Assembly: GCF_012939955.1 (NCBI RefSeq)
Contig: NZ_SPMY01000041.1
Location: forward strand, 1-46,270
From: Candidatus Accumulibacter phosphatis
GTDB lineage: Bacteria; Pseudomonadota; Gammaproteobacteria; Burkholderiales; Rhodocyclaceae
Direction of reading: 5' to 3'
Length of the DNA: 46,270 bases
The notes beneath the pieces are model-generated. The model was not told the origin of the DNA and searched no databases. It saw only the letters and a list, made by a program, of their open reading frames with translations. This document shows, piece by piece, positions 19,044 through 27,084 of this stretch (positions are counted from its first letter, which is position 1; each line of letters begins with the position of its first letter). The position numbers were made by a program, and so were the translations under genes.

Positions 19044-19451
19044 TCAGGCCAGGACGTTGACCATCCACGGGACACCAAAGCGGTCGGTGAGCATGCCGAA
19101 GGCCGGTGACCAGAAGGTCTTGGCAAGCGGCATGATCACCTGCCCGCCGTCGGCCAGGGCGGCGAAATACTGTTCTGCTTCGCCAACGTCGGTCGCCGGA
19201 ATCGACAGCGAAAAGCCCTGAAAAGCAGGCGATCCGGAGCACCGCCCGTCCGATGCCATGAGCAGCGTGTCGCCGACGCGAAACTCCGCGTGCATCACTT
19301 TTTCGTCGTTTTGCGGGGAATCACAGCCGGGCGGCGGTTCCGGGCTGTCCTTGTAGCGCATCAGCATCTGCACTTCGGCGCCAAGCGCTTGTTTGTAGAA
19401 CTCGATCGCTTCCTCGCAACGGCCCTCGAACATCAGGTAGGTCTGGATCAT
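19044..19451 (-). CDS. VOC (PhnB/YdcC-like) family protein
   Basis: A 135-residue glyoxalase-fold protein of the PhnB-like, 3-demethylubiquinone-methyltransferase-type VOC group. The N-terminal MIQTYLMFEGRCEEAIEFYK and the repeat half with FSLSIPATDVGEAEQYF fit the paired beta-alpha-beta units. FGVPWMVN near the C-terminus is typical of the group. GGAGGAA precedes the ATG. Function is not known; these proteins may bind small molecules or metals. It stands alone, with repeat copy C just upstream of its start. Confidence 0.85.
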   Translation of the reverse strand: MIQTYLMFEGRCEEAIEFYKQALGAEVQMLMRYKDSPEPPPGCDSPQNDEKVMHAEFRVGDTLLMASDGRCSGSPAFQGFSLSIPATDVGEAEQYFAALADGGQVIMPLAKTFWSPAFGMLTDRFGVPWMVNVLA

Positions 19452-19481
19452 CGTCGTTCCTCCGTGTAGTGGTCAAGAAAA

Positions 19482-19614
19482 GCGTTTTTAATGTGAAAGT
19501 CGCGCAAGCGACTCACGAACCTCCTTTCTCCCCTCGTGGGAGAAAGGCCGGGAAAGAGGGGGAAACGGTCATGACTTTCATCATCTGGGGTACCTCGACA
19601 GGTCATGACCGTTA
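19482..19614 (-). repeat. Structured repeat, full copy C
   Basis: Second full copy. It shares GCGTTTTTAATGTGAAAG, the GTCGC-GCAA-GCGAC hairpin, the middle stem and the 12-bp inverted ends with copy B. The middle stem reads CCTTTCTCCC (19523-19532) and GGGAGAAAGG (19538-19547): compared with copy B, a C-G pair has become T-A on both sides. TTA at 19612-19614 again forms a TAA stop of a minus-strand open frame. Confidence 0.85.
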
Positions 19615-19851
19615 GCTCGCGTCTTCCACAATCCTGGCGCTCCGCTGGCCTGATGTAAAGAGCTGCGCCAGTGGTGCGGCCGAGAACGCTGGAAAAGCCT
19701 CCTGGCGAAGGCCACGTCGTAGCGCAGTCGGTCGCGCTGCAAGTCTACCGCGACTCGTTGTCCGCAATGCCGAGTTCGGTGCCGGACACCTGACGTTGTC
19801 GGAAATATTTACACCCGTGCGGTTCAGGCCAAGAAAGGAAAAGCGATTCAC
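19612..19851 (-). CDS. Short open frame, possible gene remnant
   Basis: A 79-residue frame ending at the TAA supplied by repeat copy C. No domain is recognised and no good ribosome site precedes it. Its C-terminal residues, APLAQLFTSGQRSARIVEDAS without the first Ala, read like ordinary protein, and the other two repeat copies also end real or likely genes, so it could be the 3' part of a decayed gene. It may equally be chance. Confidence 0.22.
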   Translation of the reverse strand: MNRFSFLGLNRTGVNISDNVRCPAPNSALRTTSRGRLAARPTALRRGLRQEAFPAFSAAPLAQLFTSGQRSARIVEDAS

Positions 19852-19888
19852 GCTCTTAAGTCATGATTTAATACGCGCATATATAGTA

Positions 19889-19904
19889 TGGCACAGGTTT
19901 TGCT
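19889..19904 (+). promoter_or_regulatory. Sigma-54 (-24/-12) promoter
   Basis: TGGCACAGGTTTTGCT contains GG at 19890-19891 and GC at 19902-19903, exactly ten bases apart, close to the consensus TGGCACG-N4-TTGCW. Transcription should begin near 19915, leaving about 65 bases before the PEP-CTERM start codon. PEP-CTERM genes are known targets of RpoN and the PrsK/PrsR two-component system. GTTGTC repeats near 19757 and 19795, about 100-130 bp upstream, are possible activator sites but are unproven. Confidence 0.75.
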
Positions 19905-19979
19905 TAGCTATACGCATGGCCGCATCAACGCGGTCGAGATACCCCCCAACAAGTTAGCTGTCAATGTAGGAGCCACAAC

Positions 19980-20570
19980 ATGAAAAAGACCCTTGCCATT
20001 CTTGCTACCACCCTCAGCATACTACCCGTCGTCGCCAACGCTTTTCCCATTGCCAGCACCGGCGAGGGCCTCAACGTCCTGGTCGGCGGCACCGATCCGA
20101 TCATTGCCAAGTACGAAGGCAACTCGGCGTCATACAGCAACGACCTCTACCTGATGCTCGACAGCTCGGGCACGCCTGGCGACGACGGCATTGCGAGCAA
20201 CGACATGTTCATCTTCAATAACCATTTGTCGGCTGTCGGCAGCACGGTGACTCTCGGTTCGTTTGCGATCGGCACCGAATTGATCTTCCGTCTGCATGTC
20301 AATAACACTGGTTATGACTTTTTCACCGGTCCGGCCAGCCGCAACCCCGACGCTCATGAGCACGCGCGGGTCGAGGAAAACTGGGCCGTCGACACGACGC
20401 TGGTGAGCTTTGAAGACCTGTATGGCGGCGCTTTCGTCTACAACGACCTCAGCTTCTCGTTCACCAATACCGTGACGACGCCGCCCGAGCCAGGCGTACC
20501 CGAACCTGCCTCTTTGGCGCTGCTCGGCATCGGCCTCGTCGGCCTGCGCGCGCTACGCCGCAAGGCTTGA
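19980..20570 (+). CDS. PEP-CTERM sorting-domain protein
   Basis: A 196-residue exported protein starting MKKTLAILATTLS after a good AGGAG site. A signal peptide ends near VANAFP. The C-terminus has the tripartite sorting signal: VPEPASLALLGIGLVG, a hydrophobic segment, and RALRRKA. Exosortase (XrtA) cleaves at the PEP motif and passes the protein to the cell surface or extracellular matrix. The mature domain is rich in Asn, Asp and Thr and resembles no named enzyme. Such proteins contribute to floc or biofilm formation in relatives such as Zoogloea. It has its own sigma-54 promoter and terminator, so it is transcribed alone. Exosortase itself is not in this window. Confidence 0.93.
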   Translation: MKKTLAILATTLSILPVVANAFPIASTGEGLNVLVGGTDPIIAKYEGNSASYSNDLYLMLDSSGTPGDDGIASNDMFIFNNHLSAVGSTVTLGSFAIGTELIFRLHVNNTGYDFFTGPASRNPDAHEHARVEENWAVDTTLVSFEDLYGGAFVYNDLSFSFTNTVTTPPEPGVPEPASLALLGIGLVGLRALRRKA

Positions 20571-20601
20571 TCAAGCGCTTCGCGAAGTCGGTTGCACCTG
20601 C

Positions 20602-20627
20602 ACGGCGGCGCCGAGCCGCCGTTTTTC
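20602..20627 (+). terminator. Rho-independent terminator of the PEP-CTERM gene
   Basis: ACGGCGGC (20602-20609) pairs perfectly with GCCGCCGT (20615-20622) around a five-base loop and is followed by TTTTTCT. It begins 32 bases after the PEP-CTERM stop. Confidence 0.85.
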
Positions 20628-20742
20628 TATTGCGCTGCGAGAGCGCGATGGACATTGGCGGCGGGCACTGACGAGCGACGGATTTGTTGGCCCCGCCGAT
20701 CCGTAGGCCGCCGATTGCCCGCTGCCCGCCGTGGCGGTTCGT

Positions 20743-20979
20743 TCAGAGCATCTTGCCCGGGTTGATCAGGCCCTGCGGATCGAGCGTTCGCCTGATCGCC
20801 CGCATCACCTCGATCTCGACCGGACTCTTGTAGCGCTGCAGTTCGTCACGCTGCCACCGACCGCTGCCGTGCTCGGCGTTGATGTTGCCGCCGAGTTCGT
20901 GCCCCCGTTCATAAACGATGCGCTGGAGCGCGGCTTGCGCGGCAATGAAGGCGGCGTTCTCGTCGGCCGTCGATGGCGA
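20743..20979 (-). pseudogene. C-terminal remnant of a GlcD-type FAD oxidase
   Basis: Without a start codon, the minus strand encodes about 78 residues ending in a normal stop. HELGGNINAEHGSGRWQ and RRTLDPQGLINPGKML are the C-terminal signature of FAD-binding oxidases such as glycolate oxidase GlcD and D-lactate dehydrogenase. The rest of the gene is absent: immediately upstream lies the 3' end of the kinase/phosphatase gene. It is therefore a truncated copy cut off by a past deletion or rearrangement. Confidence 0.85.
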
Positions 20980-20980
20980 C

Positions 20981-22663
20981 TCAGCGCGTCAGCAACATCA
21001 ACAGGATCAGATTGAGCAGCAGCGAAACACCGGCGACGATCCGCCAGGTGAGTAGCGGGTTGCGCATCGCCAGTGGCGTCACCGGCGGCCGGTCGAGCGG
21101 GCGGTTGGCGCCGCGCTCGAGTGCCAGCAGGAACTCTTCGGCAGTCTCGAAGCGTTGGCCGGGGTCTTTGGCGACCGCCTTGAGCAGCAGGTTCTCCAGC
21201 CAGCCGGGAATATCGGGCCGGTAGCGCGTCGGCGCCACCGGCTCGCCGAATTTCGGATGCTGGAAAGGTTCGATTTCACCGTAGGGATATTTGCGGGTCA
21301 GCAGGTGGTAGAGCGTGACGCCGGCCGCATAGAGGTCGTGGGTCGGGCCGGCGCGCTCGCCGGCGAGCAGTTCGGGTGCCATGTAGCTGGGAGTGCCGGG
21401 GCTGCCGGTCGCTTGATCGTCCTCGGAGAGGCTGAGGGCGACACCGAGGTCGAGGATGCGCAGGCGACCGTCGCGACCGATGTGGATGTTGTCGGGCTTG
21501 ATGTCGCGGTGGGCGACGTCGAGGCGGTGCAGCGCCGAGAGGCCCTTCATCAGGCGCACGCCGTGCTGGACGGCGTCGGCGACGGTGAAATGCAGACCGG
21601 AATCGAGCATTCGCTGCAGGGTCGCGCCTTCGTGCCAGGTCTGCAGGTAGTAGAGGCAGCTGCGGCCTTCGGCGGGTAGCAGTTGCGCGAAGAACGGCGA
21701 GGTGATGCGCCGGCCGCGCCACTCTTCCATGATCAGCGCCCGAATCTCGTCGCTGTCGTCGGCCCGTTCCGGGCGCAGCGTCTTGAGTACCAGTTGCTGG
21801 CTTGAGCAGAGATCGGTGACGCGGTAGAGCAGGGTGCTGCGCGAGTCGTGCAGCACTTCCTTGATCTGCAAGCCGTCGATTTCCTGGCCTGGCTTGAACT
21901 GTGGCGGCAGCGGCAGGCGCGCGCTTCCCTCGAGCGAGTCGCGCAGCTTCTCTGCCGGCAGCTCTTCGATGCGGGCGACGACGGCGCTGGCGTTGTCCTG
22001 GCCGCCGGCAGCCAGCGCCAGGCTGGTCAGCGACGCTGCCGCCTGCTGCGCATCGGGATGGGCGAGCAGTGCCGAGCGGATACGACCGTCACCGATGGCT
22101 GCCCAGACGCCGTCGCTGCAGAGCAGGAAACAGTCGCCGACCTTCAGTTCCCCGTCGGCAAAATCGAGCTGGAAGTGGCGGTCGAGGCCGACCGCGCGCG
22201 AGAGCACGTTCTTGAGTTCGGGATGTTCCCAGAGATGGTCGCTGGTGAGGCGCGTGCACACTCCGTCGCGCAGCAGGTAAAGGCGGGAATCGCCGACATG
22301 GGCGCTGATGTAGCGGCGGCCGCGCAGGACCAGGGTGGTCAGCGTCGTGGCCATGCCGGTGAGCTCCGGTTGCCGGCCCGCTTCGGCCATCACCCAGCGG
22401 TTGAGTGCGACGACGACCTTCTCAAGCGCGTGCGGCACGCTCCAGGTATCGGGGGTCGCGTAGTAGTCGGAAAGCAGGCCGTGCACGGTGTACTCGGCGG
22501 CTTCGCGGCCACCCTGGTGGCCGCCGACGCCGTCCGCGACGGCAGCGATCAGGCCCTTGTTGTCGAGCTCGGCGCCATGCGGCGTGACCATGCCGCAGAA
22601 GTCCTCGTTGCGCTCGCGCGGTCCGGTGAGCGAGGAGTGACCGATATCGACTCTAAGCGGCAT
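20981..22663 (-). CDS. PP2C phosphatase-Ser/Thr kinase fusion
   Basis: A 560-residue protein. Residues 1-235 form a PP2C phosphatase with the metal-binding RERNEDFCG, VADGVGGHQGGREAA, SAHVGDSRLYLLRDG and LLCSDGVWAAI. Residues about 255-520 are a Hanks-type kinase with AHRDIKPDNIHI (catalytic Asp387) and GSPGTPSYMAPELLAG. The usual DFG is DLG in ILDLGVALSL. A membrane helix ends the protein, in WRIVAGVSLLLNLILLML. Similar fusions are known in nitrate-assimilation loci, for example next to nirBD in Pseudomonas. It is the last intact gene after nirB, nirD and narK and may phosphorylate and dephosphorylate the transporter or a partner. Confidence 0.92.
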   Translation of the reverse strand: MPLRVDIGHSSLTGPRERNEDFCGMVTPHGAELDNKGLIAAVADGVGGHQGGREAAEYTVHGLLSDYYATPDTWSVPHALEKVVVALNRWVMAEAGRQPELTGMATTLTTLVLRGRRYISAHVGDSRLYLLRDGVCTRLTSDHLWEHPELKNVLSRAVGLDRHFQLDFADGELKVGDCFLLCSDGVWAAIGDGRIRSALLAHPDAQQAAASLTSLALAAGGQDNASAVVARIEELPAEKLRDSLEGSARLPLPPQFKPGQEIDGLQIKEVLHDSRSTLLYRVTDLCSSQQLVLKTLRPERADDSDEIRALIMEEWRGRRITSPFFAQLLPAEGRSCLYYLQTWHEGATLQRMLDSGLHFTVADAVQHGVRLMKGLSALHRLDVAHRDIKPDNIHIGRDGRLRILDLGVALSLSEDDQATGSPGTPSYMAPELLAGERAGPTHDLYAAGVTLYHLLTRKYPYGEIEPFQHPKFGEPVAPTRYRPDIPGWLENLLLKAVAKDPGQRFETAEEFLLALERGANRPLDRPPVTPLAMRNPLLTWRIVAGVSLLLNLILLMLLTR

Positions 22664-22740
22664 GCAGTCTCCGCAAACGAAAATGGGGCGTAAGGTCGCA
22701 ATGTACCTTGCCGCCCCGGTTGTTCAAAGGAAACGCCCGT

Positions 22741-23952
22741 TCAGATCTTGGCCGCGGTCAGGTGCGCCGCGCCCCAGGTGGTGCGCCAGCGGTTCTTGAC
22801 GGCGCTCAGTCCGGCCAGAGCCAGCAATGCCAGCGCGGCGAAAATCAGGAAGCCGATCTGATAGCTGCCGGTGAGCTGCTTGGCGAAGCCGAGCGACGAA
22901 GCCAGGTAGAAGCCACCGACGCCGCCGGCCATGCCGACCAGCCCGGTCATGACGCCGATTTCCTTGCGGAAGCGCTGCGGTACCAACTGGAAGACTGCGC
23001 CGTTGCCCATGCCCAGTGCCAGCATCGCGCCGACGAAGGCGAGCAGTGCCATCCATGCTTCCGGCAGGCCAATACTGACGATGGCCAGGAAAATCGCCGC
23101 GAAGACGTACATCACCGACAGGCTCTTGATGCCGCCGATGCGGTCGGCGACATTGCCGCCGATCGGTCGGACCAGCGAACCAGCGAAGACGCAGGCGGCG
23201 GTGAAGAAGCCGGCAGTCTTGGCGTCGAGGCCGTACTGGATGTTGAAGTAGATGGTCAGTGAGGAAGCGAGGCCGACGAAGCCGCCGAAAGTCACCGAGT
23301 AGAAAAACATGAACCACCAGGCGTCGCTGTCCTTGAGCACTTTCAGGTACTCGGCCAGCGATTTTGGCGGTGGGCACTCCGGCGCATCCTTGGCGGCGAT
23401 CATGTAATAGATGAAGACCAGCAGCAGCGGCATCAGCGCCAGGCCGAAGACGTTGGTCCAGCCGTAGGCGATGGCCAGGCTGGGTGCGATCAGCGCTGCC
23501 AGCGCGGTACCCGAGTTGCCGGCACCGGCAATGCCCAGGGCCGTTCCCTGATGCTCCGGTGGATACCAGCGCGAGGCCAGCGGCAGCGCGACCGCGAAAG
23601 AGGCGCCGGCGACGCCGAGGAAGACACCGAGGATCAGGGTCTGCTCGTAGCTATGGACGCCGAAATACCAGGCAAAAAACAGCGAGACCATCACCGTAAC
23701 CTGGCCAATGGCACCGGCCAGCTTGGGCTTCAGATGATCGACCATCAGGCCCATGACGATGCGTAGCAGCGCGCCGGCCAACACTGGTGTGGCGACCATC
23801 ATTCCCTTCTGGGCATGGGTCAGGCCGAGATCGCTGGCGATCTGCACGCCCAGCGGGCCGAGCATCACCCAGACCATGAAGGCCATGTCGAAGTAGAGAA
23901 ACGAGGCGATGAGGGTTGGCCGGTGGCCGGCCTTCCAGAACGAGTTATCCAT
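22741..23952 (-). CDS. narK: NarK-type nitrate/nitrite MFS transporter
   Basis: A 403-residue major facilitator protein of the nitrate/nitrite porter family. The first helix region FDMAFMVWVMLGPLGVQIA, the VGMAGGVGGF nitrate-signature loop and the upstream GIAGAGNSGTALAA loop are characteristic. It imports nitrate, or exchanges it for nitrite, at the inner membrane. It follows nirD by 46 bp and precedes the kinase/phosphatase fusion by 77 bp. The nirB-nirD context favours an assimilatory role, so nasA would also be a fair name. Confidence 0.93.
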   Translation of the reverse strand: MDNSFWKAGHRPTLIASFLYFDMAFMVWVMLGPLGVQIASDLGLTHAQKGMMVATPVLAGALLRIVMGLMVDHLKPKLAGAIGQVTVMVSLFFAWYFGVHSYEQTLILGVFLGVAGASFAVALPLASRWYPPEHQGTALGIAGAGNSGTALAALIAPSLAIAYGWTNVFGLALMPLLLVFIYYMIAAKDAPECPPPKSLAEYLKVLKDSDAWWFMFFYSVTFGGFVGLASSLTIYFNIQYGLDAKTAGFFTAACVFAGSLVRPIGGNVADRIGGIKSLSVMYVFAAIFLAIVSIGLPEAWMALLAFVGAMLALGMGNGAVFQLVPQRFRKEIGVMTGLVGMAGGVGGFYLASSLGFAKQLTGSYQIGFLIFAALALLALAGLSAVKNRWRTTWGAAHLTAAKI

Positions 23953-23998
23953 GGTCGTAGTCCGTCAGAGGGAGGGGGGAGGGGGCAAGTATCAGCTT

Positions 23999-24343
23999 TC
24001 AGATTTCAAGAAAAACCGTGCCGCTTTCGATGCGGATCGGGTAACGGCGGGCACAACCCTGGTCGGGGGCGACGGCCTCGCCGGAATCGAGACGCAGCTT
24101 CCAGCCATGCAGGGGGCAGGTCACCTGATTGCCGTGCACCATGCCCTGTGACAGCGGACCACCCTTGTGCGGGCAGCGGTCGCGTAGCGCAAACACTTCG
24201 TCGCTTGAGGTGCGGAAGAGGGCGATGTCAGCGCCCTCGTCGCTGTCAGGGCTCGCGCCGCTGCCGCCGTTCCTTGGCCTGACGACGCGACTGCCGAGTC
24301 GCGGGATGTCGTCAATGTGGCAAATCGATTTCCATTCAGGCAT
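23999..24343 (-). CDS. nirD: Nitrite reductase small subunit (Rieske-type)
   Basis: A 114-residue NirD. Rieske-type ligands are in CPHKGG and CPLHGW. NirD partners NirB in cytoplasmic NAD(P)H-dependent reduction of nitrite to ammonium. An insertion of Gly, Ser, Asp and Pro residues (NGGSGASPDSDEG) sits between the first strands, somewhat longer than usual. It starts 24 bp after the nirB stop. Confidence 0.93.
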   Translation of the reverse strand: MPEWKSICHIDDIPRLGSRVVRPRNGGSGASPDSDEGADIALFRTSSDEVFALRDRCPHKGGPLSQGMVHGNQVTCPLHGWKLRLDSGEAVAPDQGCARRYPIRIESGTVFLEI

Positions 24344-24367
24344 TGCTGTTCTCCAGGTTTTTCGGCT

Positions 24368-26797
24368 TCATACCGCAAGCGTTTCGTATTCGTTCTTCTC
24401 GACACCGGCGATGCGCTCGGCCCAGGGGTCCTTGGCGTCTTTCAGTTCGGCGAGCAGGCGGCCGTACAGCGCCTTGCGGTTTTCCTCGTCGTCGACGACG
24501 CGAGTCTTGGCGTGCTCAAGGCCGACGCGTTCGAGGTAATGACAGGTGCGTTCGAGATAGAAGGCTTCCTCGCGGTAGAGCTGCAGGAAGGCGCCGGAGT
24601 ATTCCATGACCTCTTCGTCGCTGCCGACCTTGACAAAGAACTGCGCGACTTCGGTCTTGATGCCACCATTGCCACCGACGTAGAGTTCGTAGCCGGAATC
24701 AACGCCGATCACGCCGACGTCCTTGATGCCGGCTTCGGCGCAGTTGCGCGGGCAGCCTGAAACGGCGAGCTTGACCTTGTGCGGCGAATACATGTCGAAG
24801 AGCATCTTCTCGAGCTTGACGCCCATGTCCATCGCCAGCTGCGTGCCAAAGCGGCAATGCTCGGCGCCGACGCAGGTCTTGACGGTGCGGATCGACTTGC
24901 CGTAGGCATGTCCGGAAGGCATGTCGAGGTCTTTCCAGACGCCGATCAGGTCATCCTTCCTGATTCCCAGCAGGTCGATGCGCTGGCCGCCGGTGACCTT
25001 GATCGTCGGCACCTTGTACTTGTCGGCGACGTCGGCGATGCGCCGCAGCTCGGCGGCAGTGGTCAGCCCGCCCCACATCCGCGGTACCACCGAGTAGGTG
25101 CCGTCCTTCTGGATGTTGGCGTGCGCGCGTTCGTTGATCAGCCGTGAGCGCGGATCGTCCTTGGCCTGCTTCGGCCAGGTCGAGATCAGGTAGTAGTTGA
25201 GTGCCGGGCGGCACTTGTCGCAGCCATCGGGCGTTGTCCATTCGAGGAAGCGCATGGTCTCGCCGATGCTCAGCAGCGGCTGCTGACGAATCGCATCGCG
25301 CACTTCCTGATGCGAGAACTCGGTGCAGCCACAGACCGGCTTGCGGTTGGATGCCGCCGGCGTGTAGGCACCGCCGATGGTTGCCGAGAGAATCTGCTCG
25401 CAGAGACCGGCGCAGGAGCCACAGGACGATGCCGCCTTGGTGTGCTTCTTGATGTCGTCGAGCGTGAACAGGCCGTTTTCCTTGATCGCCTTGACGATCG
25501 TGCCCTTGCTGATACCGTTGCAGCCGCAGACCTCGGCGCTGTCAGCCATCGCCGCCGCCTTGCTGTGCCCCTGATGGCCGACGTCGCCGACGTGCGACTG
25601 GCCGAAGAGCAGGTGGTCGCGAATTTCGTGGATGTCCTGGCCGTCGCGCAGCAGCTGGTAGTACCAGGGCCCGTCCGCCGTGTCGCCGTAGAGCACGCCG
25701 CCGACCAGCTTGTTGTCCTGGATGACCAGCTTCTTGTACACCCCGCCGGCGGCATCGTTGAGGATGATTTCCTCGCTGTCCTTGCCGCCGAAGAAGTCGC
25801 CGGCCGAGAACAGGTCGATGCCGGTCACTTTGAGCTTGGTCGAGGTCACCGAGCCGGTGTAGCGGCTGATGCCATAGTTGCCGAGGTGATTGGCCGCCAC
25901 CTTGCCCTGCTCGAAGAGCGGCGCGACCAGGCCGTAGGCGATGCCGCGGTGGGCCACGCACTCGCCGACCGCGTACACTTTCGGGTCGTAGGTCTGCATG
26001 GTGTCATTGACCACGATGCCGCGATTGCAGTAGATGCCGGCCGACTCGGCGAGCGCGATGTTCGGACGGATACCGACCGCCATGACCACCAGATCGGCCG
26101 GAATCTGCAGGCCGTCCTTGAGGCGGATAGCCGCGACGCGGCCGCTTTCGCCGGCGATCAAGGCCTCCGTCTGCTTGCCGAGCAGGAACTTGAGGCCGCG
26201 CTCTTCGAGCGACTTCTGCAGCATGCGTCCGGCCGTCTCGTCGAGCTGGCGTTCGAGCAGCCAGTCGGCGAGATGCACCACGGTCACGTCCATGCCGCGC
26301 AGCTTCAGGCCGTTGGCCGCTTCCAGGCCGAGCAGGCCGCCACCGATGACCACCGCGTGCTGGTAGCGTTTCGCGGCGTCGATCATGGCGTCGGTGTCGG
26401 CGATGTCGCGGTAGGAAATCACCCCCGGCAGGTCATTGCCGGGAATCGGCAGCATGAAGGGGTTGGAGCCGGTTGCCAGCAGCAGGCGATCATAACTTTC
26501 TTCGGTGCCATCGTCGGCGATCACCCGGCGCTTGACGCGATCGATGCGGTTCACCGCCTTGCCCAGATGCAGCTTGATGCCGTTGTCGGCATACCACTGG
26601 TGATCGTTGAGAATGATGTCCTGGATGGTCATCTCGCCGGCGAGCACCGGCGAGAGCAGGATGCGGTTGTAGTTCGGGTGTGCTTCGGCACCGAAGACGG
26701 TGATCTCGTACTGCTCGGGGGCGATTTTCAGCAACTCCTCGAGCGTGCGAACGCCCGCCATGCCATTGCCGACCATCACCAGTTTCTTCTTGCTCAT
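24368..26797 (-). CDS. nirB: Nitrite reductase large subunit
   Basis: About 809 residues starting MSKKKLVMVGNGMAG, with GGAG before this ATG. The longer open frame to 27043 is not used because the sigma-54 promoter lies inside it. The N-terminal FAD/NAD(P) oxidoreductase has GNGMAG and VIGGGLLGLEAA. A BFD-like [2Fe-2S] domain follows, with CGCNGISKG and CGSCAGLC. The sirohaem/[4Fe-4S] domain has CVGAEHCRFG and SGCPRNCAEAG. It reduces nitrite to ammonium in the cytoplasm. As the first gene of the operon with nirD, narK and the kinase/phosphatase fusion it is under the promoter at 26838-26853, implying RpoN-dependent nitrogen control. Confidence 0.95.
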   Translation of the reverse strand: MSKKKLVMVGNGMAGVRTLEELLKIAPEQYEITVFGAEAHPNYNRILLSPVLAGEMTIQDIILNDHQWYADNGIKLHLGKAVNRIDRVKRRVIADDGTEESYDRLLLATGSNPFMLPIPGNDLPGVISYRDIADTDAMIDAAKRYQHAVVIGGGLLGLEAANGLKLRGMDVTVVHLADWLLERQLDETAGRMLQKSLEERGLKFLLGKQTEALIAGESGRVAAIRLKDGLQIPADLVVMAVGIRPNIALAESAGIYCNRGIVVNDTMQTYDPKVYAVGECVAHRGIAYGLVAPLFEQGKVAANHLGNYGISRYTGSVTSTKLKVTGIDLFSAGDFFGGKDSEEIILNDAAGGVYKKLVIQDNKLVGGVLYGDTADGPWYYQLLRDGQDIHEIRDHLLFGQSHVGDVGHQGHSKAAAMADSAEVCGCNGISKGTIVKAIKENGLFTLDDIKKHTKAASSCGSCAGLCEQILSATIGGAYTPAASNRKPVCGCTEFSHQEVRDAIRQQPLLSIGETMRFLEWTTPDGCDKCRPALNYYLISTWPKQAKDDPRSRLINERAHANIQKDGTYSVVPRMWGGLTTAAELRRIADVADKYKVPTIKVTGGQRIDLLGIRKDDLIGVWKDLDMPSGHAYGKSIRTVKTCVGAEHCRFGTQLAMDMGVKLEKMLFDMYSPHKVKLAVSGCPRNCAEAGIKDVGVIGVDSGYELYVGGNGGIKTEVAQFFVKVGSDEEVMEYSGAFLQLYREEAFYLERTCHYLERVGLEHAKTRVVDDEENRKALYGRLLAELKDAKDPWAERIAGVEKNEYETLAV

Positions 26798-26837
26798 CTT
26801 CGCGACTCCATTCGATGCGTCTTGATGAAGGGGCTTA

Positions 26838-26853
26838 AGCAAGTGGCGTGCCA
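26838..26853 (-). promoter_or_regulatory. Sigma-54 promoter of the nirB operon
   Basis: On the minus strand TGGCACGCCACTTGCT matches the -24/-12 consensus TGGCACG-N4-TTGCW at every defined position, with GG and GC ten bases apart. Transcription should start near 26826, about 30 bases before the nirB ATG. NtrC is the usual activator for assimilatory nitrite reduction. The 230 bp upstream show GCAC half-sites near 26970-26990 but no clear inverted NtrC site. Confidence 0.88.
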
Positions 26854-27084
26854 GAAGACGTGTGCATTGATTTTTCAGGAGGTTTTCCTGGCCGGCGCGA
26901 AGTTGTCGGCCGCGAAAATGATGCGGCGCACAACTTCGGGGCGCGCCGCCGTGTTCGGGTGCGGGATTTGGTGCAGGGAAGGTGGCTTGCCGACGGGCGC
27001 GGCCAGGCGGGCGAGGGGCAGCGTCGTCGACGCAAGCGCTCATGGCGAGGCATTCGCTTGCTCCACACTGCCGGCATTACCCGA

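Noticed and set aside
26900-27084. NtrC binding sites upstream of nirB
   Set aside because: Only GCAC half-sites in direct orientation were found, not the inverted GCAC-N7-GTGC pair.
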